In this document: piece by piece, positions 29,957-37,586 of the stretch
How positions within the stretch are numbered: position 1 is the first letter of the stretch
How the letters are laid out: every line of letters starts with the position of its first letter
DNA from: JAVVFH01 sp032250585
GTDB taxonomy: Bacteria > Pseudomonadota > Gammaproteobacteria > Xanthomonadales > SZUA-36
Direction of reading: 5' to 3'
Length of the DNA: 39,410 bases
Assembly (NCBI GenBank): GCA_032250585.1
Contig: JAVVFH010000004.1
Location: 1 to 39,410 of the forward strand
Program-made: the position numbers and the translations under genes
Notes under the pieces: model-generated
The model's database searches: none
What the model was told of the DNA's origin: nothing
What the model saw: only the letters and a program-made list of their open reading frames with translations

Positions 29957-30373
29957 ATGGCACTTAAAGGCAGCAAGACGGAACAGAACCTCAAGGACGC
30001 CTTCGCGGGCGAATCCCAGGCCAATCGCCGCTACCTGTATTTCGCGCAGCGCGCGGATGTGGAAGGCTACAACGACGTCTCGGCCGTTTTCCGCTCGACC
30101 GCGGAAGGTGAAACCGGTCATGCCCACGGTCATCTCGAGTACCTCGAAGAATCGGGCGACCCCGCCACCGGCTTGCCGATCGGCGGCACCTCCGACAACC
30201 TGAAGGCGGCCATCGCCGGCGAGACGCACGAGTACACCGACATGTACCCGGGCATGGCGCGCGCCGCACGCGAAGAAGGCTTCGACGAAATCGCCGACTG
30301 GTTCGAGACCCTGGCCAAGGCCGAGCGCTCACACGCCAACCGCTTCCAGAAAGCCCTCGACGAACTGGCTTAG
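29957..30373 (+). CDS. Rubrerythrin-family diiron protein
   Basis: A 138-residue ferritin-like four-helix protein without the C-terminal rubredoxin domain. Helix A has ESQANRRYLYFAQRAD with Glu19. ETGHAHGHLEYL has Glu52-x2-His55, GETHEYTDMYP gives the third metal Glu, and AERSHANRF the last ExxH. Such short rubrerythrins (erythrin-like) reduce peroxide at a diiron centre, taking electrons from a separate redox partner. GGAGGAA lies at perfect spacing, so it should be well translated. It is the first gene of a block with a CCG-domain Fe-S oxidoreductase and a DUF3501 protein, an association I recall from other proteobacteria. Its 3' end is followed by the large inverted repeat at 30409-30488. 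Confidence 0.93.
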   Translation: MALKGSKTEQNLKDAFAGESQANRRYLYFAQRADVEGYNDVSAVFRSTAEGETGHAHGHLEYLEESGDPATGLPIGGTSDNLKAAIAGETHEYTDMYPGMARAAREEGFDEIADWFETLAKAERSHANRFQKALDELA

Positions 30374-30408
30374 TTCGCGACCCAACGGGTCACCTGGGCC
30401 GAGGTAAT

Positions 30409-30488
30409 AACCGGGGTCAGAGAACCTTTTTACTCGGTCAACAACGGGCTCAAAGCGTGTTGCCAAAAAAGGTTCTCTGACCCCGGTT
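30409..30488. repeat. Long perfect inverted repeat (23-bp arms, 34-bp loop) between rubrerythrin and Fe-S oxidoreductase genes
   Basis: Arms 30409-30431 and 30466-30488 are exact reverse complements; key parts are CCGGGGTCAGAG and CTCTGACCCCGG. The loop holds a second small stem (CAACA with TGTTG), giving a branched hairpin. T residues continue after the right arm (30487-30492), so the RNA could terminate there. GGGGTCAGA-type arms resemble REP elements handled by Y1 (RAYT) transposases; that origin is inference. Confidence 0.9.
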
Positions 30489-30513
30489 TTTTGGCGGACA
30501 CAGGAGAAGCATC

Positions 30514-31839
30514 ATGCGAGAAGGCAGTCTCGAGGCGCCGACACGCCACCCGATCGACTGGCAGAACCCCGCCTTTTACGATGAAGAAAAACTCCTCGGC
30601 GAACTCGAGCGCGTGTTCGACATCTGTCACGGCTGTCGCCGCTGTGTTTCTCTGTGCGACGTCTACCCGACGCTTTTCGACCTGATCGACGAGTCCGAGA
30701 CCTTCGAGATCGATGGCGTCGCGAAAGACGATTACTGGAAGGTCGTCGATCAGTGTTACTTGTGCGACCTTTGCTACCAGACCAAGTGCCCCTACGTGCC
30801 GCCGCACGAGTGGAACGTGGATTACCCGCACCTGATGCTGCGCGCCAAGGCGTTCCAGTTCAAAAAAGGCCAGCGCAAGATCAGCCACAAGCTGATCAGC
30901 AACACCAAAATCCAGGGCGCCGTCGGCAGCCTGCCGGTGATCAGCGGCGCGATCAACGCTGCCAACCGCAACAAGGCCGTCCGCAAAGCCCTGGACAAGG
31001 TCCTCGGCCTGCACCCCGAGGCGCAGCTGCCCGAATTCCACTCCAGCACGCTGCGCAAGCGCGAAAAGGGCCGCACGCCACTGGACGCAAAGGCGCAGCC
31101 CGCCGGCGCCACGCGCGGCAAGGTAGCGCTGTTTGCGACCTGCTACTGCAACGTCAACACCCCCGACATCGGCCAGGACCTGATCGCGGTGCTCGAGCAC
31201 AACGGCATCCCGGTGCGCCTGACCGACAAGGAAGAATGCTGCGGCATGCCCAAGCTCGAACAGGGCGACCTGCAGACCGTCGACAAGTACCGGCGCAAAA
31301 ACACCCCCGAACTCGTCCGGTTGATCGACGAAGGCTGGGACATCGTCGCGCCGATTCCCTCCTGCGTGCTGATGTTCAAACAGGAACTGCCGCTGATGTA
31401 TCCGGACGACCCGGACGTGCAGAAGGTTAAGCAGCACATCTTCGATCCCTTCGAATACCTGATGCAGCGCCAGAAAGACGGCCTGCTGAACCTGGACTTC
31501 CCGAATCACCTGGGGAAAGTCGTCTGGCACGTTCCCTGCCATCAGCGGGTCCAGAACATCGGCCCGAAAACACGCGACGTGTTGCAACTCGTTCCGGACA
31601 CGCAGGTCGAGATGATCGAACGCTGCTCCGGCCACGACGGCACCTATGGCGTGCGCTCGGAAACCTACGCGAAATCGCAGAAAATCGCCCGCCCGGTGAT
31701 CAACCGGGCCAAAAAAGCGGAGGCCGATTACATGGTTTCGGACTGCCCGATGGCCGCCACGCAGATCGCCAGCGGGCTCGAACTGAAAAACGCCGAAACC
31801 AGCCCGATCACGCTGCTGCGCAAAGCCTACGGGATATAA
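30514..31839 (+). CDS. Heterodisulfide-reductase-like Fe-S oxidoreductase (GlpC/CCG type)
   Basis: A 441-residue protein. Two 4Fe-4S ferredoxin motifs are visible: Cys38, 41, 44 and 48 (CHGCRRCVSLCD) and Cys81, 84, 87 and 92 (CYLCDLCYQTKCP). Two CCG-type domains follow. The first is ATCYCNVNTPDIGQ...DKEECCGMP with a complete Cys-Cys-Gly, and the second is HVPCHQRVQNIG...RCSGHDGTYG, in which Ser replaces the second Cys. This is the GlpC/HdrB layout, a soluble electron carrier usually moving electrons between quinone or thiol partners and a neighbour. Placed directly after rubrerythrin, it is the probable electron donor for peroxide reduction. The start has AGGAG seven bases upstream, beyond the long hairpin. 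Confidence 0.9.
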   Translation: MREGSLEAPTRHPIDWQNPAFYDEEKLLGELERVFDICHGCRRCVSLCDVYPTLFDLIDESETFEIDGVAKDDYWKVVDQCYLCDLCYQTKCPYVPPHEWNVDYPHLMLRAKAFQFKKGQRKISHKLISNTKIQGAVGSLPVISGAINAANRNKAVRKALDKVLGLHPEAQLPEFHSSTLRKREKGRTPLDAKAQPAGATRGKVALFATCYCNVNTPDIGQDLIAVLEHNGIPVRLTDKEECCGMPKLEQGDLQTVDKYRRKNTPELVRLIDEGWDIVAPIPSCVLMFKQELPLMYPDDPDVQKVKQHIFDPFEYLMQRQKDGLLNLDFPNHLGKVVWHVPCHQRVQNIGPKTRDVLQLVPDTQVEMIERCSGHDGTYGVRSETYAKSQKIARPVINRAKKAEADYMVSDCPMAATQIASGLELKNAETSPITLLRKAYGI

Positions 31840-31863
31840 GTTGATACGGGAGCGGCCAAGGTA

Positions 31864-31928
31864 TGTGGGAGCGGCTTCAGCCGCGATAGGGATCAACGCT
31901 GGAAATCGCGGCTGAAGCCGCTCCCACA
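31864..31928. repeat. REP-type hairpin with 24-bp perfect arms
   Basis: Arms 31864-31887 and 31905-31928 are exact reverse complements; the core is GTGGGAGCGGCTTCAGCC. The loop is 17 bp. This is the well-known GTGGGAGCGGCTTCAGCCGCGA repeat class of pseudomonads and xanthomonads. It sits between the Fe-S oxidoreductase and DUF3501 genes. A partial copy (GGGAGCGG near 31850) precedes it. Confidence 0.92.
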
Positions 31929-31951
31929 CACCCCACATGGAGAACCAAGCA

Positions 31952-32539
31952 ATGAGTCATTTGAGCCGCCGGGACCTGCTGAGCCTCGAAGAATACGCCG
32001 AACAGCGCGACGCTTTCCGCCGGCGGGTGCTCGAGCACAAGAAGAACCGTCGGGTCGACATCGGCCCCAACCTGACCCTGTATTTCGAGGACCGGTTGAC
32101 CGTGCAGTACCAGGTCCAGGAAATGCTGCGCATCGAGCGGATTTTCGAAGCTGCCGCGATCGAGGAAGAACTGGAGGCCTACAACCCGCTGATCCCGGAG
32201 GGCAGCAACCTCAAGTGCACCGCCATGTTCGAATTCACGGACGTCACCGAGCGCCGCCGGCGCCTCGCCGAGTTGACCGGCGTCGAGAACCACGTCTGGC
32301 TGCAGGTCGACGGACTGGACAAAGTATACGCCATCGCCAACGAAGACCTGGACCGTTCCACCGACGAGAAAACCTCCGCCGTGCACTTCATGCGCTTCGA
32401 GCTGACACCGGACATGAAGCGTGAACTCGGCGCCGGCGCCGACCTGAGATTCGGCGTCGATCACGATCTCTACCGGCACGAGGCCACCCTCGGCGGGCCG
32501 GCACGCAAGGCGCTGGCCGGGGATCTGGATTCGGATTGA
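31952..32539 (+). CDS. DUF3501 family protein
   Basis: A 195-residue soluble, charged protein. Start MSHLSRRDLLSLEEYAEQRD, then RRVDIGPNLTLYFEDRLTVQ, YQVQEMLRIERIFE, EELEAYNPLIPEGSNLKCTA, a C-terminal AVHFMRFELTPDMKREL and FGVDHDLYRHEATL. These are DUF3501 features; the biochemical role is unknown. There are very few cysteines, so it is unlikely to carry an Fe-S cluster. It is the third member of the rubrerythrin / CCG oxidoreductase / DUF3501 set. ATG 31952 is preferred because GGAGA lies eight bases upstream; ATG 31937 has no ribosome site and touches the REP hairpin. Confidence 0.88.
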   Translation: MSHLSRRDLLSLEEYAEQRDAFRRRVLEHKKNRRVDIGPNLTLYFEDRLTVQYQVQEMLRIERIFEAAAIEEELEAYNPLIPEGSNLKCTAMFEFTDVTERRRRLAELTGVENHVWLQVDGLDKVYAIANEDLDRSTDEKTSAVHFMRFELTPDMKRELGAGADLRFGVDHDLYRHEATLGGPARKALAGDLDSD

Positions 32540-32702
32540 AAAAGCCGGAGCACCCCACAGGGAGGCTACCCCCCGGCGCGTCGCCATGTGTGTGCAGCCG
32601 CACAGACCGGATCTCCGGTAACGCCTAATATCGGGATCGTGCAGCCAAACGATCGGCAGCGTGCCGGTGGCAAAATCGCACGGCAATGATCGGGAGTACG
32701 AA

Positions 32703-32879
32703 ATGAACAAGAGCCGAATCAAGGGCGAACTCAAGAAAGCGAAGGGCAAAATCAAGGAAACGACCGGAAAAGTCACCGGCGACAAGACCCTGGAAGTCAA
32801 AGGCAAAGTCGAGCAGGTAGCCGGCAATGTGCAAGTCCAGTACGGCAAGGCCAAAAGCGACCTCAAGAAACACAACTGA
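32703..32879 (+). CDS. CsbD family stress protein
   Basis: A 58-residue, very lysine-rich hydrophilic protein: MNKSRIKGELKKAKGKIKET, followed by TGKVTGDKTLEVKGKVEQVA and GNVQVQYGKAKSDLKKHN. The GxxxxxKGKIKExxGKxTGD pattern is CsbD. Family members are induced by general stress in many bacteria; the molecular role is unknown. GGGAGT lies seven bases before the ATG, and the earlier in-frame codons lack one. The 163 bp upstream, after DUF3501, show no clear promoter. Confidence 0.9.
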   Translation: MNKSRIKGELKKAKGKIKETTGKVTGDKTLEVKGKVEQVAGNVQVQYGKAKSDLKKHN

Positions 32880-33075
32880 CCGGACTTTCGACAGGAGTCG
32901 AACACGAGCTGCGAAGATCACGGTAACCAGGAAATGTACAAACGCAGCGCCGATCGCGCTGCAAGGCCGGAACCGCGCCAGGGGCCAGTACCGGCACGAA
33001 TGAGCGGCACGGCACGCGCCCGGACCGTCACAGAACTTGTGCCCCTCTTCACGCTGCTAAACTTTAGCGTGACTG

Positions 33076-33102
33076 GCCCTCGATCCGTCGAGGGCTTTTT
33101 TT
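33076..33102 (+). terminator. Intrinsic terminator
   Basis: GCCCTCGA (33076-33083) and TCGAGGGC (33088-33095) close a TCCG loop, followed by seven T (33096-33102). A strong Rho-independent terminator about 200 bp after csbD; it isolates the hydrolase promoter from upstream transcription. Confidence 0.88.
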
Positions 33103-33166
33103 GTCAACGCAAAATCGCGCGTCCGGATCGAGAGCACGCTTCGCTGCTCGAGTTCTTCCGGTTCGG

Positions 33167-33212
33167 ATTGACATCAAAGCTGCTCTTGATATGCTCACTT
33201 GCCACCAACAAG
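33167..33212 (+). promoter_or_regulatory. Promoter and predicted TetR operator of the CehA-like hydrolase gene
   Basis: TTGACA (33168-33173), a 16-bp spacer and TATGCT (33190-33195). The spacer contains the inverted repeat ATCAA-N8-TTGAT (33173-33190), and CTTG-N7-CAAG follows at the expected start point (33198-33212). Of these 46 bases, 40 are identical to 37532-37577 in front of the tetR gene. A repressor bound here would block RNA polymerase. Confidence 0.75.
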
Positions 33213-33290
33213 GCGCCTCGGGCTCAAAAGGGCGTGAAGCGCCCGGCCTTCTGAATCCCTTTCCCCGCAACCGGCGAGACAGCACCGACG

Positions 33291-35870
33291 ATGTCCATGC
33301 AACCGATTTTGTTCACTCTGCTGCCCACTCTCTTCGCGGCATTCGCCGTGGTGTTCACACCGCTGGCGAAGGCCGACCGCGAGCCGGTGTTGAAGCAGAT
33401 CGACGTGCCGCACCACTACTACTACCGCGAGATGTATCTGCCGCAACTGACCAGCGGCCCGTCGTCGCTGGCCTGGTCGCCGGACGGCGAGTGGCTGCTG
33501 TACTCGATGGCCGGCGCCCTGTGGAAGCAGCGGCCGGGCTCGAACCTCGCGATCCAGCTGACCAGCGGCCCCGGCTACGATTACCAGCCGGACTGGGGCG
33601 CCAACGGCCTGATCGTTTTCACCCGCTACCACGGCGATGCGATGGAGCTGCAACTGCTGGACCCGGAAACCGGTGATATCCGGGCGATCACCTCCGGCGG
33701 CGACGTGCACCTCGAACCGCGCTGGTCGCCCTCGGCGGACCGGATCGCCTGGGTGTCGACACAGGGCAGCGGCCGCTTCCACCTGTTCGTCGGAGCGCTC
33801 GCGGGCGATACGGGCAGCGAAGTCATCGAAGGTCACCAGCTCGTTGCCGAACGCCGCACCGAGCCGTCGCGCTACTACTACAGCGCGTTCGACCACGAGT
33901 TGAGCCCGAGCTGGTCGCCGGACGGCACGCAGCTGCTGTACGTCGCCAATCCCGGCGTGGTCTGGGGTACCGGCGACATCTACCGCCGGCCTGCCGACGG
34001 CAGCGGAAAGCCCGTGCTGGTGCGCAGCGAGGAAACCACCTGGAAGGCTCGTCCCGACTGGTCGCCGGACGGCAACCGGGTCATTTACTCCTCCTACCTC
34101 GGCCGCCAATGGCACCAACTCTGGATCACGACCGCGGCCGGCGGCGGCGACCCGTTTCCGCTGACCTACGGTGACCACGACGTGACGTCGGCACGCTGGT
34201 CGCCGGACGGCAAACGCATCGCGTTCGTGTCCAACCGCGGTTACGACACCCGTATCTGGCTACAGGAGTTCGTCGGCGGCAAGCGCACCCCACTGGATGT
34301 CGGCGAGCGTCAGTACCTGGCCGACACCGGCAGCCTGCGCCTGAGCGTGGTCGATGCGGCCGGCATCGGCGTTGCCGCGCGCGTGGCCGTCGTCGGCAGC
34401 GACGGGCGCAGCTACGCGCCGGCCAATGCGCGCCTGCACGGCGACGACGGCTTCGATCGCGACCAGATGGCCGAGGAAATTCATTACTTCCACGTACAGG
34501 GCGAGCCGGTGCGACTGGCGCTGCCGCCAGGCGAGGCCGGGATTACGGTCTGGCGAGGGCTCGAGTACGCGGTGTCGCGGTCGCGGATCACCGTGCCCGC
34601 CGGCAAATCCATGAACCACGAAGTGCGGCTGGAACCGCTGGACCTGCCGGCGGACTTCGCGCGCTGGCAAAGCGGCGACGCGCACGCGCACATGAATTAT
34701 GCCGGTACTTACCGCAACACGCCCAACCACCTCGTCCAGCAGGCAGCCGCCGAGGATCTCGATGTCGTGTTCAACCTGATCGTCAACAAGGAGCAGCGGA
34801 TCCCGGACGTCAGTCATTTCTCGCCCGACCCGGATCCGGCCTCGCGACCCGACGTGCTGCTGATGCACAGCCAGGAGTACCACACCAGCTTCTGGGGGCA
34901 TCTCGGCCTGCTGAACCTGCAGAGCCACCTGCTGATCCCCGACTACTCGGCCTACGCCAACACGGGCGCGGCCAGCGTCTACCCTGACAACGCGACCATC
35001 GCCAGGCTGGCGCACGAACAGTCCGCACTGGTTGGCTACGTGCACCCCTACGACGCCGCGCCGGACCCGGCCGCGGCAACGCCGCTGTCGCACGCGCTGC
35101 CGCTCGACGTCGCGCTCGGGCTGGTCGATTACATCGAGGTGGTGGGCTTCAGCAACCACCGCGAGACGGCCTCGGTCTGGCACCGCCTGCTGAACTGCGG
35201 CTTCCGCCCGGTCGCAGCGGCCGGCACCGACGCGATGGCGAACTACGCCTCGCTGCGCGGGCCGGTTGGCCTGACGCGCGTCTACGTCGACATGGGCGGC
35301 GGCTACGACGCGTCGGAACAGGCACCGCAAGCGCGCCTCGACGCCTGGGTCGAGGGCCTGCGCGCCGGCCGCACGATGGCGACCAACGGACCGCTGCTGG
35401 GTTTCACGCTGGACGGCCAGGGCCCGGGCGGCGAAATCGCACTGCCCGCAGGCGGCGGCACGCTCGCCTATAACGGCTTTATGCGCTCGATCGTCGGTGT
35501 CGACCACCTCGAAGTCATCGTCAGCGGCGAGGTCGCAAAGCGCATTCGCACCCGCGACGGCGGACGCGCGGCGGACCTCGCCGGCGAGATCCCGGTGCAA
35601 GAAAGCGGCTGGGTGCTGCTTCGTGCCTGGAACGACGAGGCTTCGCCGGACGTGCTCGATATCTACCCGTATGCGACGACCAACCCGGTCTACGTGACCG
35701 TGGGCGGCGAAGCGCCGCGCTCGCCCGCCGACGCGGCTTACTTCCTTGCCTGGGCGGACCGCGTGCGCGCGGCGGCCGACGCCCACGCCGATTACAACAC
35801 CGCGCAGGAGAAAGACATCGTGCTCGGGCACATCGCGGCGGCGCGCGAGCGGTTCGAAGCCTGTCGCTGA
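33291..35870 (+). CDS. Secreted TolB-propeller / PHP-type CehA-McbA family metallohydrolase
   Basis: An 859-residue exported protein. A signal peptide (about 1-28, ending AKA) is followed by at least five PD40/TolB blades (residues about 55-330: LAWSPDGEW, PRWSPSADR, PSWSPDGTQ, PDWSPDGNR and ARWSPDGKR). A linker domain comes next, then a PHP-like metal domain: GDAHAHMNYAGT with His465/His467, QEYHTSFWGHLGLL, YVHPYDAA with His585 and AAGTDAM with Asp647. The metal domain fits the CehA/McbA family, named after a carbaryl hydrolase, which cleaves ester, amide or carbamate-like bonds. The substrate is unknown. Export suggests it acts outside the cytoplasm on a compound that the neighbouring symporter could import. 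The start is followed by the signal peptide; the ribosome site is weak (GGCGAGA). Its promoter block is shared with the tetR gene. Confidence 0.87.
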   Translation: MSMQPILFTLLPTLFAAFAVVFTPLAKADREPVLKQIDVPHHYYYREMYLPQLTSGPSSLAWSPDGEWLLYSMAGALWKQRPGSNLAIQLTSGPGYDYQPDWGANGLIVFTRYHGDAMELQLLDPETGDIRAITSGGDVHLEPRWSPSADRIAWVSTQGSGRFHLFVGALAGDTGSEVIEGHQLVAERRTEPSRYYYSAFDHELSPSWSPDGTQLLYVANPGVVWGTGDIYRRPADGSGKPVLVRSEETTWKARPDWSPDGNRVIYSSYLGRQWHQLWITTAAGGGDPFPLTYGDHDVTSARWSPDGKRIAFVSNRGYDTRIWLQEFVGGKRTPLDVGERQYLADTGSLRLSVVDAAGIGVAARVAVVGSDGRSYAPANARLHGDDGFDRDQMAEEIHYFHVQGEPVRLALPPGEAGITVWRGLEYAVSRSRITVPAGKSMNHEVRLEPLDLPADFARWQSGDAHAHMNYAGTYRNTPNHLVQQAAAEDLDVVFNLIVNKEQRIPDVSHFSPDPDPASRPDVLLMHSQEYHTSFWGHLGLLNLQSHLLIPDYSAYANTGAASVYPDNATIARLAHEQSALVGYVHPYDAAPDPAAATPLSHALPLDVALGLVDYIEVVGFSNHRETASVWHRLLNCGFRPVAAAGTDAMANYASLRGPVGLTRVYVDMGGGYDASEQAPQARLDAWVEGLRAGRTMATNGPLLGFTLDGQGPGGEIALPAGGGTLAYNGFMRSIVGVDHLEVIVSGEVAKRIRTRDGGRAADLAGEIPVQESGWVLLRAWNDEASPDVLDIYPYATTNPVYVTVGGEAPRSPADAAYFLAWADRVRAAADAHADYNTAQEKDIVLGHIAAARERFEACR

Positions 35871-35880
35871 AGGCCGGGCC

Positions 35881-37341
35881 TCAGCCGAAGAACAGCTCGG
35901 GCCGCTCCTCGGGAGCATGCCGGGTCGCCAGCGACACGGCGATCAGCACCGGCAGCGACACGACCCAGCCGACGTAGGACGATGCGAATCCGCCGGGTTC
36001 ACCGGCCACCGTCCAGGCGACCGCGCAGCCGCCGCCCAGCACCATGCTCCAGAACGCGCCGGCGGCCGTCGCCCGGCGCCAGAACAGCAGCCCCAGCATC
36101 GGGAAAAACAGGCCGGCCGCGCCGAAGGTATAGGCGAACAGGATCAGGTCCAGCACGTTCGGTACCGTGTAGGCGAGCGTGATCGCCAGCACGCCCAGCA
36201 CCAGCGTCAGGATCCGCGCCACGCGCACGCGCTCGGCGTCGCTGGCGCCGGGCTTCACGTACTTGCCGTAGATGTCGTGAGTAAAGATCGTGACCGGCCC
36301 GATCAGGCAGGAATCCGCCGTGGACATCACCGCCGCGATGTACGCGGCGATAACGATGCCGGTGATACCGACCGGCAGCAGCGTCAGGATCATCGTCGGC
36401 GTCGCCAGTTCCGGGTCGGCGAGCTCCGGCACCAGCACGCGCGCGAACATGCCGACCAGCGTCGAGCCGACCGCGAACAATGGCCACTCGATCGGCACGC
36501 CGGTCAGCAAAAAGGCGCGCCGCGCGGTCTTCTCGTCACGCGCGGCGATAATCCGCTGCAGCGCCGCGATCGAGATGAACCAGATCGGCAGGATCGCGAA
36601 CAGCCAGCCGAAGATTTCCTTCCAGCCGACGTTGTCCCAGCGCAGCATGTCGGCGGTTTCCGGGCTGGCGGCCAGCTGCGCCACCAGGCCGTCCCAGCCA
36701 CCGACGCGTACCAGCCCGATCGGTGCCAGCAGGAACACGATGCCGACCAGCAGGATCACCATCTGGAACACGTCGGTGTAGATCACCGCCTTGAGCCCGC
36801 CCATCGCGGTGTAGGCCAGGATCACCGCGCCGGCCAGCGCGATCGCCCACGCGAGCTCCATGCCCAGCGTGACCTGCAGCAGCTTGCCGCCGGCGATGAC
36901 CTGGCCGCCGACGAAGGTGAACCAGGCCAGCGCGATCACCACGGCCGCGACCGTGCCGCAGCGGCGATCGAAGCGTGCCTCGAACAGGTCGCCGGTGGTC
37001 AGGCCATTGACGCGATCGGCCCAGCGCTTGACCTTGGGCACCAGCAGGAAGGAGGCGAGCACAATGCTGAGACCGGAGATCGCGATCAACCAGGAGCCCG
37101 ACAGGCCCAGCGTGAAACCCAGCCCGCCCATCGCAATACTGAAACCGCCGCCGATGTCGGTCGCCGCCGTGGACGCCGTCGTCTGTACGAGATTCATGTT
37201 CCGATCGGCGGCCATGAACGATTCGCTCTCGCCGCGCTCCTTGTGCGCACGCATGATCGACCAGCCTATCCACAGCAAAATGGCGAAATAGGCCGCGATC
37301 GCAGCGTAATCCAGCGGATGCAGTTCGTGCAGCGGTTGCAC
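35881..37341 (-). CDS. Sodium:solute symporter family (SSS) transporter
   Basis: A 486-residue transporter with about 13 hydrophobic segments. LDYAAIAAYFAILLWIGW is the first helix, and ESESFMAADRNMNLVQTTAS, TAATDIGGGFSIAMGGLGFT carry the unwound sodium-site helix. YTAMGGLKAVIYTDVFQMVI is the classical SSS signature, and YIAAVMSTADSCLIGPVTI the second sodium-site motif (ST-S). The substrate could be a carboxylate, amino acid or similar; it cannot be assigned. It starts at GTG 37341 with GGGAG at a slightly long spacing. The gene converges on the hydrolase gene (10 bp between stops) and diverges from tetR. Its own promoter (37370-37399) does not share the operator block. Confidence 0.9.
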   Translation of the reverse strand: MQPLHELHPLDYAAIAAYFAILLWIGWSIMRAHKERGESESFMAADRNMNLVQTTASTAATDIGGGFSIAMGGLGFTLGLSGSWLIAISGLSIVLASFLLVPKVKRWADRVNGLTTGDLFEARFDRRCGTVAAVVIALAWFTFVGGQVIAGGKLLQVTLGMELAWAIALAGAVILAYTAMGGLKAVIYTDVFQMVILLVGIVFLLAPIGLVRVGGWDGLVAQLAASPETADMLRWDNVGWKEIFGWLFAILPIWFISIAALQRIIAARDEKTARRAFLLTGVPIEWPLFAVGSTLVGMFARVLVPELADPELATPTMILTLLPVGITGIVIAAYIAAVMSTADSCLIGPVTIFTHDIYGKYVKPGASDAERVRVARILTLVLGVLAITLAYTVPNVLDLILFAYTFGAAGLFFPMLGLLFWRRATAAGAFWSMVLGGGCAVAWTVAGEPGGFASSYVGWVVSLPVLIAVSLATRHAPEERPELFFG

Positions 37342-37369
37342 TGGCGATCACTCCCGGGAACGTTCGGCG

Positions 37370-37399
37370 ATTCTACAGTGGCGATGCTGCGCGTTCCAA
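37370..37399 (-). promoter_or_regulatory. Predicted sigma-70 promoter of the symporter gene
   Basis: Minus-strand TTGGAA (37394-37399) and TAGAAT (37370-37375) with an 18-bp spacer, about 29 bp before the GTG start. A 14-bp palindrome GCCCCTCGAGGGGC (37448-37461) lies further upstream in the divergent region. Confidence 0.5.
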
Positions 37400-37531
37400 C
37401 GCGAGACATGAAAGAAAACCGGAGACGAGGGTGTCCCGGACATTCCTGCCCCTCGAGGGGCGGATAATTGCCAGGCGCAAATTCTTCCCTGGCCGACAGC
37501 CCAGTCCGCGTCTCAAGACCCGCCGATTGCA

Positions 37532-37580
37532 ATTGACATCAAAGCTGCCCTTGATAAACTTGCTTGTCACCAACAAGTTT
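37532..37580 (+). promoter_or_regulatory. Promoter and predicted auto-operator of the tetR gene
   Basis: TTGACA (37533-37538), a 16-bp spacer and TAAACT (37555-37560). ATCAA-N8-TTGAT lies within the spacer (37538-37555). CTTGT-N5-ACAAG (37563-37577) lies at the transcription start, nested in AAACTTG-N11-CAAGTTT (37556-37580). 40 of 46 positions match 33167-33212. Confidence 0.75.
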
Positions 37581-37586
37581 ACTGAA

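Larger units (their letters stand above)
32880..33290 (+). other. Gene-free region: terminator plus promoter/operator
   Basis: No credible gene lies in this 411-bp stretch. It holds an unassigned GC-rich segment (32880-33050), a small GCTAAA-C-TTTAGC palindrome near 33056, an intrinsic terminator (33076-33102) and the TetR-linked promoter block (33167-33212). A leader of about 85 bases to the hydrolase gene follows. Confidence 0.6.

Noticed and set aside
32934..33254. Open frame of 106 codons between csbD and the hydrolase gene
   Set aside because: It runs through the intrinsic terminator and the TetR-linked promoter, has no ribosome site and shows no conserved motif.
37448..37461. 14-bp palindrome GCCCCTCGAGGGGC as an operator of the symporter
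   Set aside because: Perfect, but GC-rich palindromes of this size occur by chance in such DNA, and it has no partner copy in the window.
35746..37467. Long open frame (about 570 codons) on the plus strand opposite the symporter gene
   Set aside because: Its translation is rich in Arg, Gln, His and Asp without helices or motifs, while the opposite strand encodes a complete sodium:solute symporter. It is a mirror effect of high GC.
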